This document shows, piece by piece, positions 1-8,885 of a stretch of 64,000 nucleotides of DNA. Position 1 is the stretch's first letter, and each line of letters begins with the position of its first letter. Source of the DNA: an uncultured Ectothiorhodospiraceae bacterium. Lineage in GTDB: Bacteria > Pseudomonadota > Gammaproteobacteria > S012-40. The notes under the pieces are model-generated. The model worked only from the letters and a program-made list of their open reading frames with translations. It was not told where the DNA came from and did no database searches. Position numbers and translations under genes: made by a program. Where the stretch lies: assembly GCA_945787715.1 (NCBI GenBank), contig CALZJE010000012.1, positions 1 to 64,000 of the forward strand, read 5' to 3'.

Positions 1-476
1 GGCATTGAAATTAATCCTGCTACAAAGCGCGGTGCAATAACTTTCTTATAAGGATCCACCGCCATTATTTCCATAGCAGGCAATTGTTCAGTAACTTTCA
101 TTAAACCAATTTCAGCAGTCAGTGCAGAACCCGCACGACCCGCAAATAAAAGTGCTGTTAACACTGGTCCCATCTCGCGCACAAGGGAAAGTGCAACCAT
201 CTGCCCGAGTGATTCTTCGGCGCCAAAATCAACGAGTGTATTGTATCCTTGCAGACCCAAAACCATCCCCACCGTGAGACCTGAAACAACAATAATTTGC
301 GTAGACAACACACCTACAGAATATATTTGTTTCAGCAAAAGCGAAAATTCTTTAATCAAACTTGGAAAGGCAACAAGTGTATTAAGTAAAAATAAACTAC
401 CCCTGCCTAATCGCTGTATTGAATTAATGGTCTTACGTCCAACACTTTGAATTGGACTTGCTAAATTATTTTGCAT
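1..476 (-). CDS. mlaE: MlaE-type phospholipid ABC transporter permease (5' part only)
   Basis: This is the first ~158 codons of an inner-membrane permease; the rest lies beyond the left edge. Translating the minus strand gives [20 protein letters not shown], followed by hydrophobic stretches and the segment [20 protein letters not shown], characteristic of the MlaE/YrbE family. The family forms the membrane channel of the MlaFEDB complex, which moves phospholipids between the inner and outer membranes. The ATG at 476 overlaps the end of mlaF by 11 bases, so the two are translationally coupled, as in the usual mlaFEDCB order. The gene is absent from the supplied ORF list because it is incomplete. 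Assignment is from sequence pattern and gene order and is strong. Confidence 0.93.
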   Translation of the reverse strand, partial: MQNNLASPIQSVGRKTINSIQRLGRGSLFLLNTLVAFPSLIKEFSLLLKQIYSVGVLSTQIIVVSGLTVGMVLGLQGYNTLVDFGAEESLGQMVALSLVREMGPVLTALLFAGRAGSALTAEIGLMKVTEQLPAMEIMAVDPYKKVIAPRFVAGLISM

Positions 477-1272
477 ATGAGATCAGGTCCTCAGCATAAT
501 CGTTTGCTGGATAATGAAACTTTGCCGGACCATCAGGACGACCATGTAAAAATTGCTGAACCCATTCCGACTTAGATTGCTGAAGCTCAGAAGGTGAGCC
601 AGACTCAATGACCTTACCATTGGAAATAATATAGAGCTTATCAGAAATATTGGATACCTCTGCTACATCGTGGGACACGACAATACTTGTCAAACCGAGA
701 CTATCGTTCAATTTTCGTATCAACTGCATGATGACTCCGACGGTAATAGGATCTTGCCCCGTAAAAGGCTCATCATAAAGTATCATCATAGGATCAAGCG
801 CAATAGCTCGGGCTAGCGCAACTCGGCGCGCCATACCACCGGACAATTCAGAAGGCACGAGATCCCGTGCGCCACGAAGTCCGACTGCATGTAATTTCAT
901 TACCACAATGTCACGTATCATGCTTTCCGAGAGTTCAGTATGCTCTCTTAATGGAAATGCAACATTTTCAAAAACTGAAAGATCGGTAAACAATGCCCCG
1001 GATTGAAACATCATGCCCATACGTTTACGGAGTTCGTAGAGTTCCTTTCTTTTTAGCTTGGTGACACTTAAGTCATCAACCATTACAGTGCCAGCTTGAG
1101 GCCTAATTTGCCCACCAATTAATCTAAGGGCGGTCGTTTTACCAGTGCCGCTGGGGCCCATAATAGTCGTGACTTTACCGCGCGGAATTTCAATATTAAT
1201 GCTATCAAGTATTATTCTGTCTCCAAACTTCAAGGAAACATCTTGCAAACTAACTAAGTTTTCTGAATCCAT
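466..1272 (-). CDS. mlaF: MlaF-type phospholipid ABC transporter ATPase
   Basis: ATPase subunit of the Mla lipid-asymmetry transporter, acting on the cytoplasmic face of the inner membrane. Visible motifs are Walker A GPSGTGKT (residues 39-46), Q-loop near Q90, signature LSGGM (143-147), Walker B ILYDEP (164-169) and the H-loop histidine (201). The length of 268 aa is normal for MlaF. It appears to be the first gene of the operon and overlaps mlaE by 11 bases. The C-terminal tail after the H-loop carries the MlaF-type extension ([14 protein letters not shown]), which supports MlaF over a generic ABC ATPase. No odd features. Confidence 0.95.
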   Translation of the reverse strand: MDSENLVSLQDVSLKFGDRIILDSINIEIPRGKVTTIMGPSGTGKTTALRLIGGQIRPQAGTVMVDDLSVTKLKRKELYELRKRMGMMFQSGALFTDLSVFENVAFPLREHTELSESMIRDIVVMKLHAVGLRGARDLVPSELSGGMARRVALARAIALDPMMILYDEPFTGQDPITVGVIMQLIRKLNDSLGLTSIVVSHDVAEVSNISDKLYIISNGKVIESGSPSELQQSKSEWVQQFLHGRPDGPAKFHYPANDYAEDLISYAK

Positions 1273-1815
1273 GTTTTGCTGCTTTTTTGGCTAACGTTTT
1301 TTATTCAAACTTTCGTAACTCACCGACTATATACTAATTTTTTAATAACACAAATCTTCTCGATTGACAGATACACTTTTGTATTGATCTCTGTTTTCAC
1401 AAGAATATTAACTAAAATTTATTGAAGCTCTTTGATGCATGACTAAGTAAGCGATCTTTACAACTCACAAATACTGACTTGAATTTTTATGAAATATTAC
1501 AGGAGAACAAAAAACAACCATGATTATGTCGCGTAGCTGAATTCCGAGCACTCTGAAAAATCTGGAATACCTAATTCAATAATTACGCCGACAATAGATC
1601 AATTAGTTAGGGAATGTGTGGCTAGGAAGTTTTTTAAGCAGACAGGGTGTATAATGCGCGAAAACCATACAAACTTACTTCATACAGCCGCTGAAAAACA
1701 ATAACGATTGAAATATCGTTTTTTAAAAAACTGGCTTGTATCTATATTTATCCCATATACGATCTATTTCTCCGCCAGTTTTTTTACTGAGCTGCCAATG
1801 CTCTTCAACAACCCT
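1273..1815. other. Intergenic region between mlaF and ygiQ ends
   Basis: About 540 bases without a convincing gene. It must hold the promoter of the mla operon on the minus strand. On the plus strand a TATAAT hexamer occurs near 1650, but I see no matching gene: the 84-codon ORF starting at 1708 with TTG runs into the 3' end of ygiQ and looks random. No repeats or stable hairpins were recognised. Confidence 0.5.
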
Positions 1816-3969
1816 TTAATGATCAGTATGCTTGGTTTTGAAACGTTGAGTGGTTATTTTCTTTTGCTGAGACCTGCTGGCTTTAGCACCAATCTTAGCA
1901 TCGGCACCACTTGTCGATGGCTGCCACGAAGGTATCAAATGTTTTTTACCGTTGCCAATTAAATCTGAACGACCCATTTTTTTCAGTGCTTCTCGCAGCA
2001 ATGGCCAATTCTTCGCATCGTGGTAACGTAAGAATGCTTTGTGCAATTGACGCTGCTTAGCACCTTTTGCAACAGATACGTCTTCACTGGTTCGCGACAC
2101 TTTGCGCAACGGATTTTTACCCGAATAATACATTGCACTCGCAGTTGCCATCGGTGATGGTAAAAAGTTTTGCACTTGATCTGCTCGAAAGCCATTCACC
2201 TTCAACCAAATCGCTAAATTCATCATATCTTCATCCGTTGTACCTGGGTGGGCGGCAATAAAATAGGGAATTAGATATTGTTCTTTTTTAGCTGCTTTAG
2301 AGTACTTATCAAAGAGTTTTTTAAACGCATCATAAGCCCCTATCCCGGGTTTCATCATCTTAGATAGCGGCCCTTGCTCAGTGTGTTCAGGCGCAATCTT
2401 TAGATAGCCACCGACATGATGCGTCACTAACTCTTTCACATATTCATGCGACCTCACTGCCAAGTCATAACGCAAACCGGAAGCAATCAGTATTTTTTTA
2501 ATGCCATCAAGCTCACGCGCACGACGATACAAACTTATTAGTGCTTTATGACTCGTTTTCAAGTTTTGACAAATGTCGGGATAAACGCATGAAGGCTTTC
2601 GACATGCAGCTTCTATTTGCGGATCTTTGCATGCAAGGTGGTACATGTTAGCAGTAGGGCCACCCAAATCTGAAATCACGCCAGTAAAACCTGGCACATT
2701 ATCTCGGATAGTCTCGACTTCTCGGATAATAGAATCTTCCGATCTATTTTGAATGATCCGACCCTCGTGCTCAGTTATCGAACAAAAAGTACATCCACCA
2801 AAACACCCTCTCATAATATTAACTGAGAACCGAATCATCTCGTATGCAGGGATATTTGCGCCACCATAGCTTTGATGAGGAAGTCGAGTATAAGGCAGCT
2901 CGAATACTCCATCTAATTCTTGAGTAGTCAGTGGAAATGCCGGTGGATTTAACCAAACCATCCGCTCACCATGTGATTGCATGATTGCACGTGCATTATG
3001 AGGATTTGTTTCTAGATGAAGAACTCTAGAAGCATGGGCGTATAATACTTTATCTTCACGAACACTTTCATAGCTCGGGAGCTGGAGAACAGTATGAGAC
3101 CTATCGCGCTTTAGCTCTCGAATATCTTGAAATTTGACAACATTACTTTGAGTTGCAGGTTTATTTGAAGTCTCACATTTTGACTTCTCATTGTAGGGAT
3201 TTTCAGGCTCAACAATATCGTTCGGTTCATCTATTAGCTGTGAATCTAAGACGTGCCAGCCATCTGGGATTGTATTGCAGACATATGCTGTACCACGGAT
3301 ATCTGTGAGTGTTTTTACATCTTCACCATGAGCTAGTCGATGAGCTATCTCAACGATCTGTCTTTCCCCGTTCCCATATACCAGCAGATCTGCTTTTGCA
3401 TCTAGCACAATAGAGCGACGAACCTTATCCGACCAATAGTCATAATGTGCAATCCTACGCAAACTGGCCTCTATTCCACCAATGATTAGAGGGGTATCTT
3501 TATACGCTTCGCGGCAACGTTGAGCATATACCAGGACACTTCGATCTGGTCTCTTGCCGCCTTCGCCATTAGGCGTATATGCATCGTTGGATCGAATTTT
3601 TCTATCAGATGTATATCGATTGATCATCGAGTCCATATTGCCCGCAGTAACACCAAAAAACAGATTTGGCTTCCCAAATTTCATAAAGTCATCTTTCGAC
3701 TGCCAATCTGGCTGGGCAACTATACCTACTCTAAAGCCCTGAGCTTCGAGTGTTCGTCCGACAACCGCCATGCCAAAGCTTGGATGATCGACATAGGCAT
3801 CTCCTGTGACTAAAACTATGTCACACGAATCCCACCCAAGGGCTTTCATCTCTGTAAAAGATGTGGGTAATTCATGGGCAACACCAAATTTCTTTGCCCA
3901 GTGTTTTCGATAAGAAAATATATTAGGAATATCAGACATGTAAGACTCGAAAAGCAAAACCCAATTCAT
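1816..3969 (-). CDS. ygiQ: YgiQ family radical SAM protein
   Basis: Member of the YgiQ (UPF0313) group of radical SAM enzymes, whose physiological reaction is not established. The 717-aa protein has the N-terminal domain that precedes the radical SAM core in this family ([20 protein letters not shown]) and the cluster motif CFGGCTFC around residues 386-394, which binds the [4Fe-4S] cluster and S-adenosylmethionine. Near the C-terminus are the family blocks [20 protein letters not shown] and [14 protein letters not shown], then a lysine-rich tail. Length and block order match the family. It stands alone; neighbours are unrelated. The ATG at 3969 gives the canonical start. The family call is firm, the function unknown. 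Confidence 0.95.
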   Translation of the reverse strand: MNWVLLFESYMSDIPNIFSYRKHWAKKFGVAHELPTSFTEMKALGWDSCDIVLVTGDAYVDHPSFGMAVVGRTLEAQGFRVGIVAQPDWQSKDDFMKFGKPNLFFGVTAGNMDSMINRYTSDRKIRSNDAYTPNGEGGKRPDRSVLVYAQRCREAYKDTPLIIGGIEASLRRIAHYDYWSDKVRRSIVLDAKADLLVYGNGERQIVEIAHRLAHGEDVKTLTDIRGTAYVCNTIPDGWHVLDSQLIDEPNDIVEPENPYNEKSKCETSNKPATQSNVVKFQDIRELKRDRSHTVLQLPSYESVREDKVLYAHASRVLHLETNPHNARAIMQSHGERMVWLNPPAFPLTTQELDGVFELPYTRLPHQSYGGANIPAYEMIRFSVNIMRGCFGGCTFCSITEHEGRIIQNRSEDSIIREVETIRDNVPGFTGVISDLGGPTANMYHLACKDPQIEAACRKPSCVYPDICQNLKTSHKALISLYRRARELDGIKKILIASGLRYDLAVRSHEYVKELVTHHVGGYLKIAPEHTEQGPLSKMMKPGIGAYDAFKKLFDKYSKAAKKEQYLIPYFIAAHPGTTDEDMMNLAIWLKVNGFRADQVQNFLPSPMATASAMYYSGKNPLRKVSRTSEDVSVAKGAKQRQLHKAFLRYHDAKNWPLLREALKKMGRSDLIGNGKKHLIPSWQPSTSGADAKIGAKASRSQQKKITTQRFKTKHTDH

Positions 3970-4153
3970 TTATAAAAAATATGTAACCAAATAATTGGGC
4001 AATGAAAATGATAGATACTGCGGATTATAGCAGATAAGAATATACTTGAGAATATTAGTCGGGATTGCGGTTAGTTAATAGCTAACCGACTCAACTAAAC
4101 CTAGACCAATTAAATTCCGCACTTTATATATTAAACTTTACATACTCCCCAAT

Positions 4154-4183
4154 ACAAAAAAGCCTCTTTCGAGGCTTTTTTGT
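4154..4183. terminator. Rho-independent terminator of the cold-shock gene
   Basis: Perfect inverted repeat ACAAAAAAGCCTC-tttc-GAGGCTTTTTTGT immediately downstream of the csp stop codon. The stem is GC-rich at its tip and followed by a T-run on the minus strand. Because the repeat is symmetrical, with A-run and T-run on either side, it could terminate in both directions. Confidence 0.93.
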
Positions 4184-4197
4184 AAGGACAGACCAAG

Positions 4198-4401
4198 CTA
4201 AGCTACTGTGACATGTGTTGCTTGCAGCCCCTTAGGACCTTTTTCATATTCGTAATTTACCGCTTGCCCCTCAGCCAAAGTTTTAAAGCCTTCAGATTTA
4301 ATTGAAGAGTAATGAACAAATACATCCTCTCCTCCATCCGCTGGCGAAATAAAACCAAAACCTTTTGTCTCATTAAACCACTTAACAGTACCACTACTCA
4401 T
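4198..4401 (-). CDS. CspA-family cold-shock protein
   Basis: Small single-domain OB-fold nucleic-acid-binding protein of 67 aa, thought in this family to melt RNA secondary structure at low temperature or in growth transitions. RNP1 is KGFGFI (13-18) and RNP2 VFVHY (27-31), with the usual [15 protein letters not shown] start and [13 protein letters not shown] end. It is monocistronic, with a strong terminator directly after it. Upstream lies a long non-coding stretch that could contain the long leader common to csp genes, although I could not identify a cold box. Paralogues cannot be distinguished from sequence alone, so no gene letter is given. Confidence 0.96.
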   Translation of the reverse strand: MSSGTVKWFNETKGFGFISPADGGEDVFVHYSSIKSEGFKTLAEGQAVNYEYEKGPKGLQATHVTVA

Positions 4402-5004
4402 GAAACCCCTACCTCTAAAATAATGTAAATCAGCTTCTATCGCTTTGATGTATTAAATTTTCAATTTAAAACAGCCAGAGAGTACTCTCTGGTAAAAATT
4501 AGATACAACAAAGTACAGCCCCCTTAAATCTCAATAATCGCTATACTGCGCTCACCAAGACCCCTTGCCGACCTTCAATTAAATCAAAATAGCCTGCATT
4601 CTGCTCAGTATAAAGAGAATTCTTTGCTCTTGCCATAAGTATTTTTGAATAGGAAATTCGATAATTCATACGCCAATCAGAGCTTTATTATTCAAATATC
4701 AAAGCTCCATAACAAGGGATCACTGAGTCATATTAATCTCCCATAACCCCGCTTTTGTAACGTAAAATGAAGTTTAGTCTCGATTGAATCCACCCTCCAA
4801 TAGTTCTTCCCATTATTTGCTTTACCGATAAAGCACGGAAGTTAAAAAACACTCCCTAAAAGGCTAGAAAAAAGGTTAGAAAAGAGTCAATTGCTGAAAT
4901 TTAATACTAATGTAATAAATTTCAAATAACATTCTCCCATTAACTATCAGACAAGTTTTTCGCGAAAAATACATAAAATCCCGATTCATTAGTGGAGGCA
5001 GCAG
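4402..5004. other. Non-coding region upstream of csp and of a small ORF
   Basis: About 600 AT-rich bases between the divergent cold-shock gene (minus) and the 56-codon ORF at 5005 (plus). It should contain both promoters and probably a long csp leader. No ORF with a believable ribosome site, no repeat family and no RNA structure could be assigned by eye. Confidence 0.45.
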
Positions 5005-5175
5005 ATGTTAAATTTCATATTGCGAGATCAAGAAAAATCAAAAATCCCGTTCGCGCCATCAGAAAATGATGAAGAAATTATTACTTCAGAAGCGATGCAA
5101 GGCGATACAGCACTAATCCACAAAGTAAATGAACTTCATGAATTGCGTGAATTTGCTAATAAATCAATTGCTTAA
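5005..5175 (+). CDS. Small acidic protein, unknown function (56 aa)
   Basis: An ORF too short for the supplied track. ATG at 5005 is preceded by GTGGAGGCAGCAG, a good ribosome-binding site at proper spacing. The product begins MLNFILRDQEKSKIPFAP and is hydrophilic and acidic in the middle (SENDEEIITSEAMQ). A helical C-terminal half follows (HKVNELHELREFANKSIA). There is no signal peptide, membrane segment or cysteine. I do not recognise the family. It stands alone, about 220 bases before another small unknown ORF on the same strand. The ribosome site and clean codon pattern make it more likely real than not. Confidence 0.5.
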   Translation: MLNFILRDQEKSKIPFAPSENDEEIITSEAMQGDTALIHKVNELHELREFANKSIA

Positions 5176-5394
5176 TTAAGGAAAGCGCTTGCCGCAACAG
5201 CAGGCTAAAATCCCCCCATCAACCCCCAGATAACAAACAATAACAAAAACAACATTGAAGCAAACGGATTTGCAGTTAAATTCAAAGACTTAGAAAACAC
5301 CTTTTTTCTATCCCAGAAAATTTCCTCTAGATACTACCTTGGCTCCTTAATTGCTATTTACTAATCCACATAACATGTAGCATAGGGACTAATC

Positions 5395-5694
5395 ATGAAT
5401 TATAAACTGCAAGAACTAATGAGCTTTTTATCCATCAACCAAAGTTTGACCCTCACATCAATTCTAAGCGTTACCGACGCAACTGCATGGGAACAAACCA
5501 AACATATCATAATAAGCACCACTCCTTTCTTAACACTGGAAATGGCCATAAATCGTATATCTAATAACAGGAAACGCAACTCAATTCCAGAACCTCATCA
5601 TATCTATGAAGCAATAAAATATGCATCACTCAAACGCAAACAATATGTGAAATGCCTCGATAAACCATTCGAAGAAAAGAATAACGCTGCGTAG
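5395..5694 (+). CDS. Hypothetical protein (99 aa)
   Basis: Unrecognised protein beginning MNYKLQELMSFLSINQSLT, with a GGGA-like ribosome site a few bases before the ATG. It is predicted mostly alpha-helical and cytoplasmic. The C-terminal half is basic (NNRKRNSIPEP, YASLKRKQYVKCLDKPFEEK), which could suit nucleic-acid or protein binding, but no named domain is visible. It lies alone, about 160 bases before rnd on the same strand. The antisense ORF at 5604-5795 is a shadow. Coding status is moderately supported by the ribosome site and absence of overlap. Confidence 0.5.
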   Translation: MNYKLQELMSFLSINQSLTLTSILSVTDATAWEQTKHIIISTTPFLTLEMAINRISNNRKRNSIPEPHHIYEAIKYASLKRKQYVKCLDKPFEEKNNAA

Positions 5695-5855
5695 GAAACT
5701 TTAACTTTTGCTGAAAAAGTGGATTTAGTTGATCGCATCATATCTACACAAATCATTATGACATTTCGCACTGAAACAAATGAAATTCCCTCCATCTCTC
5801 TGATAAGCTACAATGCAGCACAATAATTACCTGCATTTTCAAATAGGGATTTTTT

Positions 5856-6956
5856 TTGAGTTACGTATTAATAACAACAGAGCTAGAACTAATAGAGGCT
5901 TGCAAAGCCTTTTCAACCGAAAAATTTATTGCGATTGACACTGAGTTCAAAAGAGAAACATCTTACTTCCCTATTCCCTGCCTGTTACAGATGAGCGCTT
6001 CAAGTGGCACAGTTTGCATAGACCTGCTTGCTATTCAAGACCTAAGCCCCTTAGAATATATTTTATTCAATCAAGATATCCTCAAAATATTTCACGCCGC
6101 AAGGCAAGATCTTGAGCTATTTTATTACATGTTTAATCAAGTACCGTCACCAATCTATGACACACAAATTGGAGCATCATTTCTCGGCAATGATAACCAA
6201 ATCGGATATGCTAACCTAGTAAAAAAAGAACTTGATATTACCCTCGATAAATCTCAAACAAGAACAGATTGGACGAAGCGCCCAATCACAAAAAAACAAC
6301 TGGATTATGCCGCAAACGATGTTATTTACTTGTTCAAACTTTATCTAAAGCAACAGCAAGAGCTAACTGAACTTAGTCGACTATCATGGTGCGAACACGA
6401 TTTTCAACGTTTAACGGATATTGCACTCTATAAGCCATGTACCGAATCTGCATGGACAAAAGTCAAAAACTATCATCGTCTGACTACTGAGCAAAAATGC
6501 ACAGTTTACGAACTAGCAAAATGGCGAGAGTCAGAAGCAATCAGCAACAACAAAACAAGAAATGCAATACTGAAAAATACAGCGCTGCTTGATATTGCTT
6601 ATAAAACACCGAGCAGCATAAAAGAGCTGGAAGGTATCAATGATTTGAGCCACCGAATAATTAATACACAAGGATCTGAGCTGCTATCAATTATTAGCTC
6701 ATCAAAACAAATGGACGCGACACAGTGCCCATGCCCGCAAGAATATTCAAAGTTATCAGAAACACAATTAATATTAATTAAAACGATTCTTCAATTAATT
6801 GAATCGAAATCTCAATCTAACAATATTGACTCAACAGTCATTTGCTCAAAAAAAGAACTTGAAAAAGTAATTAGGGGAAAGCGAGATTCCATTTTATTTG
6901 ATGACTGGAGATTTGAATTAGTTGGAAAAGAAATACTCCATCAACTACAAGCTTAA
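5856..6956 (+). CDS. rnd: Ribonuclease D
   Basis: 3'-to-5' exoribonuclease for tRNA and other stable RNA processing. The DEDD catalytic residues are visible: D28 and E30 in AIDTEF, D85 in HAARQDLE, and Y151/D155 in DYAANDVIYL, making it the DEDDy subgroup. An HRDC domain follows at about residues 205-285 (ELAKWRESEAISNNKTRNAI). Length of 366 aa is close to the family norm. The start is a TTG at 5856 with an AGGGA-like ribosome site eight to ten bases before it; no in-frame ATG fits better because the TTG directly precedes the conserved N-terminus (SYVLITTELEL). Confidence 0.93.
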   Translation: MSYVLITTELELIEACKAFSTEKFIAIDTEFKRETSYFPIPCLLQMSASSGTVCIDLLAIQDLSPLEYILFNQDILKIFHAARQDLELFYYMFNQVPSPIYDTQIGASFLGNDNQIGYANLVKKELDITLDKSQTRTDWTKRPITKKQLDYAANDVIYLFKLYLKQQQELTELSRLSWCEHDFQRLTDIALYKPCTESAWTKVKNYHRLTTEQKCTVYELAKWRESEAISNNKTRNAILKNTALLDIAYKTPSSIKELEGINDLSHRIINTQGSELLSIISSSKQMDATQCPCPQEYSKLSETQLILIKTILQLIESKSQSNNIDSTVICSKKELEKVIRGKRDSILFDDWRFELVGKEILHQLQA

Positions 6957-6965
6957 TAATTAGAG

Positions 6966-7103
6966 TCACTTCATCAATTTCTTTTTTCGTATATTCCGCT
7001 TAACAACAAAATAAATTCCAAAAACGACGATCACACCGCCAACACTTGCCAAGCCAATTGCTATCATAATGGCCTGCATATTTTCATGAATCCAACCGTC
7101 CAT
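6966..7103 (-). CDS. Single-span mini membrane protein (45 aa)
   Basis: ORF below the length cutoff of the track. ATG at 7103 is preceded by AAGGGGGAATA, a strong ribosome-binding site. The sequence is MDGWIHENMQ, then a hydrophobic helix (AIMIAIGLASVGGVIVVFGIYFVV, about residues 11-34), then a very basic tail (KRNIRKKKLMK), predicting an inner-membrane protein with its C-terminus in the cytoplasm. It starts 24 bases after the stop of the thioredoxin-like gene, so it looks like the last gene of a bolA / thioredoxin / mini-protein operon. It ends convergently with rnd. No family recognised. Confidence 0.65.
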   Translation of the reverse strand: MDGWIHENMQAIMIAIGLASVGGVIVVFGIYFVVKRNIRKKKLMK

Positions 7104-7127
7104 TATTCCCCCTTGAAAAATATTATT

Positions 7128-7649
7128 CTATAAGAACTTCGTTAACCAGAGCCTAAAACGTAAGCCCATTTCTGTCGTCAAGCCAACTTCGACAAACCGT
7201 ATATTACCATCTTCATCAACAATAAAAGAAGTTGGAAAAGCTGCAACTCCCCAATCTAGTGTAATACTGTTTGATGCATCGTTAATTACTAAAAACTCAA
7301 TGTCATTGTCCGAAATAAACTGCCTTACATCCTGATGACTACCTGAACTGCTAGCAATAGAGACCACTGAATAATCGCGTGATAAGCGATTTATTGTCTC
7401 TTGTTCAAACTGGCATACTTTACACCAAGTAGCCCAAAAATGGACAATAATAGGCTTTTCCATCTGCTCCAATCCAGAGAAATGTAGCCCATTTAACAAC
7501 AACACTCCAGAAAGCGCTGGCGCTACACCGATCGCCACATTTCGAGTTTGATAAGTATGCACAGCAAAATAGACACACACGAAAATCAACCCATTAATTA
7601 GAATTGACTTGAAAATTCTCACAAACGAAATCTTTTTTTTAGAAAGCAT
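7128..7649 (-). CDS. Membrane-anchored thioredoxin-like protein, TlpA/ScsD type
   Basis: Predicted thiol-disulfide oxidoreductase facing the periplasm, tethered by an N-terminal helix (about residues 12-31). The thioredoxin active site is WATWCKVC with cysteines at 76 and 79, and a cis-proline region is seen at AAFPTSFIVDEDG. It resembles ScsD/TlpA proteins that act in copper tolerance or cytochrome maturation; which of these is not decided by sequence. I chose ATG 7649 (173 aa) because the track's longer ORF from 7745 would run far into the preceding bolA-type gene and adds residues with no family resemblance. The gene lies 25 bases after the BolA stop. Confidence 0.83.
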   Translation of the reverse strand: MLSKKKISFVRIFKSILINGLIFVCVYFAVHTYQTRNVAIGVAPALSGVLLLNGLHFSGLEQMEKPIIVHFWATWCKVCQFEQETINRLSRDYSVVSIASSSGSHQDVRQFISDNDIEFLVINDASNSITLDWGVAAFPTSFIVDEDGNIRFVEVGLTTEMGLRFRLWLTKFL

Positions 7650-7674
7650 AGCAATTGATAATGGGGCTCTTGAG

Positions 7675-7989
7675 CTATTTTTTACTCCCACCCATACAAG
7701 GAGGAGACTCTGGCACCTGGTTGTTTTTTTTCTGCCATTCTGCAATTGTTAGTGTATTTAATGCCAAAGCGTGAACGCCATTGGCAAGCTCTTCAGCTAA
7801 AATTTTATACACTTTCTGATGCCTCTTTACTAAAGATAGATTATCAAAATCATCAGACACTATGATTAACTTGAAGTGTGACTCTGAACCAGGCGGAACG
7901 TTATGCATATGGCTTTCATTGATTACCTCACTATGTGAAAGTGTAAATGCATCTGACAGTTTTTTCTCAATTGACTCTTTTATCGACAT
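7675..7989 (-). CDS. BolA family protein
   Basis: Small BolA-fold protein (104 aa). Blocks supporting the call are LSDAFTLSHSEVINESHMHN, SESHFKLIIVSDDFDNLSLVKRHQKVYKIL and NGVHALALNTLTIAEW. In this family such proteins pair with monothiol glutaredoxins to bind or traffic Fe-S clusters, or act as stress-linked transcription regulators. The C-terminal tail carries an extra cysteine (SPPCMGG). It is the first gene of the probable three-gene minus-strand operon with the thioredoxin-like and mini membrane proteins. The partner context suggests redox work, which is inference. BolA and IbaG subtypes cannot be separated confidently. Confidence 0.88.
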   Translation of the reverse strand: MSIKESIEKKLSDAFTLSHSEVINESHMHNVPPGSESHFKLIIVSDDFDNLSLVKRHQKVYKILAEELANGVHALALNTLTIAEWQKKNNQVPESPPCMGGSKK

Positions 7990-8133
7990 ATCAACCTCTA
8001 ACCAAATTATCTAATTTTAATACATGGACTTATTTTTTAGTTTAACATGCATCCGCCTAAATAACGTGCTAAAGGTGGTTTTTCATAAGCCGATAACTAA
8101 AAGAAAATAGGATAATTAAAAGTAGGATCTAAT

Positions 8134-8499
8134 ATGGCAAGAATACTTTCGGTAGATGACTCAAAATCAATCAGAGATTTAATCTCCCACATATTAACTC
8201 AGCAAAACCACGAAGTTATCACGGCATCAGATGGACTAGAAGCCATGAAAATTGCGCGAGAAATTGATGCAGTCGATCTAGCTCTTGTAGACGTAAATAT
8301 GCCCAATATGAATGGCGTAAGCTTGGTTAGCAAACTAAGACGCTTAGACGATTACAAATACATCCCAATAATTATGGTAACAACTGAAACAGATGAATAC
8401 AGAAAACAGAAAGCAAAAACAGTTGGTGCTACTGGCTGGTTGACAAAGCCTTTCACCGAAGAAAGACTACTTAATGTAATAGATAAAGTAATGCGATAA
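8134..8499 (+). CDS. CheY-like single-domain response regulator
   Basis: Stand-alone receiver domain of 121 aa with no output domain. Acidic pocket D8/D9, phospho-acceptor D53 (LALVDVNMP), T83 (MVTTET) and K105 (GWLTKP) are all present, so phosphotransfer chemistry is expected to be intact. CheY-type proteins signal by binding a partner such as the flagellar switch or a pilus/biofilm protein; no chemotaxis genes are nearby, so the partner is unknown. It ends exactly where the convergent zinc-ribbon gene's stop begins. Confidence 0.93.
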   Translation: MARILSVDDSKSIRDLISHILTQQNHEVITASDGLEAMKIAREIDAVDLALVDVNMPNMNGVSLVSKLRRLDDYKYIPIIMVTTETDEYRKQKAKTVGATGWLTKPFTEERLLNVIDKVMR

Positions 8500-8691
8500 T
8501 CATGTCCGCTTAACTTTTTCAAAACCACACCGAGAACAACGCAAGAGGGTAACTAGCATACCCTCTTTTACATCAAAAACCTGCTTCTTATCAATTTCCC
8601 ATTTATGAAAACCATTCTTGCATAAAGTTTTGCCTTTGTGCTTTTCTTTCAACTTAGTCTTTTTAATCGGAAATGAAATTACTTCTCCCAT
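8500..8691 (-). CDS. Small zinc-ribbon-like protein (63 aa)
   Basis: Short basic protein with a possible metal site: C24 and H29 in LCKNGFHKW and C52/C55 in RCSRCGFEK. The CxxC knuckle followed by a lysine-rich end suggests a zinc ribbon, possibly binding nucleic acid. The N-terminus MGEVISFPIKKTKLKEKHKG is strongly basic. A plausible GGAGAGGGAATG-type ribosome region precedes the ATG. It converges with the CheY-like gene with no spacer. Similar small zinc-finger proteins are common hypothetical proteins in bacteria; no function is assigned. Confidence 0.65.
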   Translation of the reverse strand: MGEVISFPIKKTKLKEKHKGKTLCKNGFHKWEIDKKQVFDVKEGMLVTLLRCSRCGFEKVKRT

Positions 8692-8885
8692 TCCCTCTCC
8701 TTACGTAACATTAAAACAACCTCCCATCTAGATCCTGCTCGTACTTGCGTAGTGTAAGATATTGATTCGTAAAGCGAATAACAATGTTGAGCGGAATCCT
8801 TATTGTGATTTCCGAAATGTTTTGTATCGCTATACGAATCAAGAGCTTGCGCTGAGTGAGTGTGAACACTTGCAGGATTTAGGTC

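Noticed and set aside
1708-1962. 84-aa plus-strand ORF with a TATAAT upstream
   Set aside because: TTG start, no ribosome site, and 147 bases lie antisense to the conserved ygiQ end; composition looks random.
7650-7745. N-terminal extension of the thioredoxin-like ORF
   Set aside because: It overlaps the bolA-type gene in another frame and carries no family-like residues; ATG 7649 directly precedes the membrane anchor.
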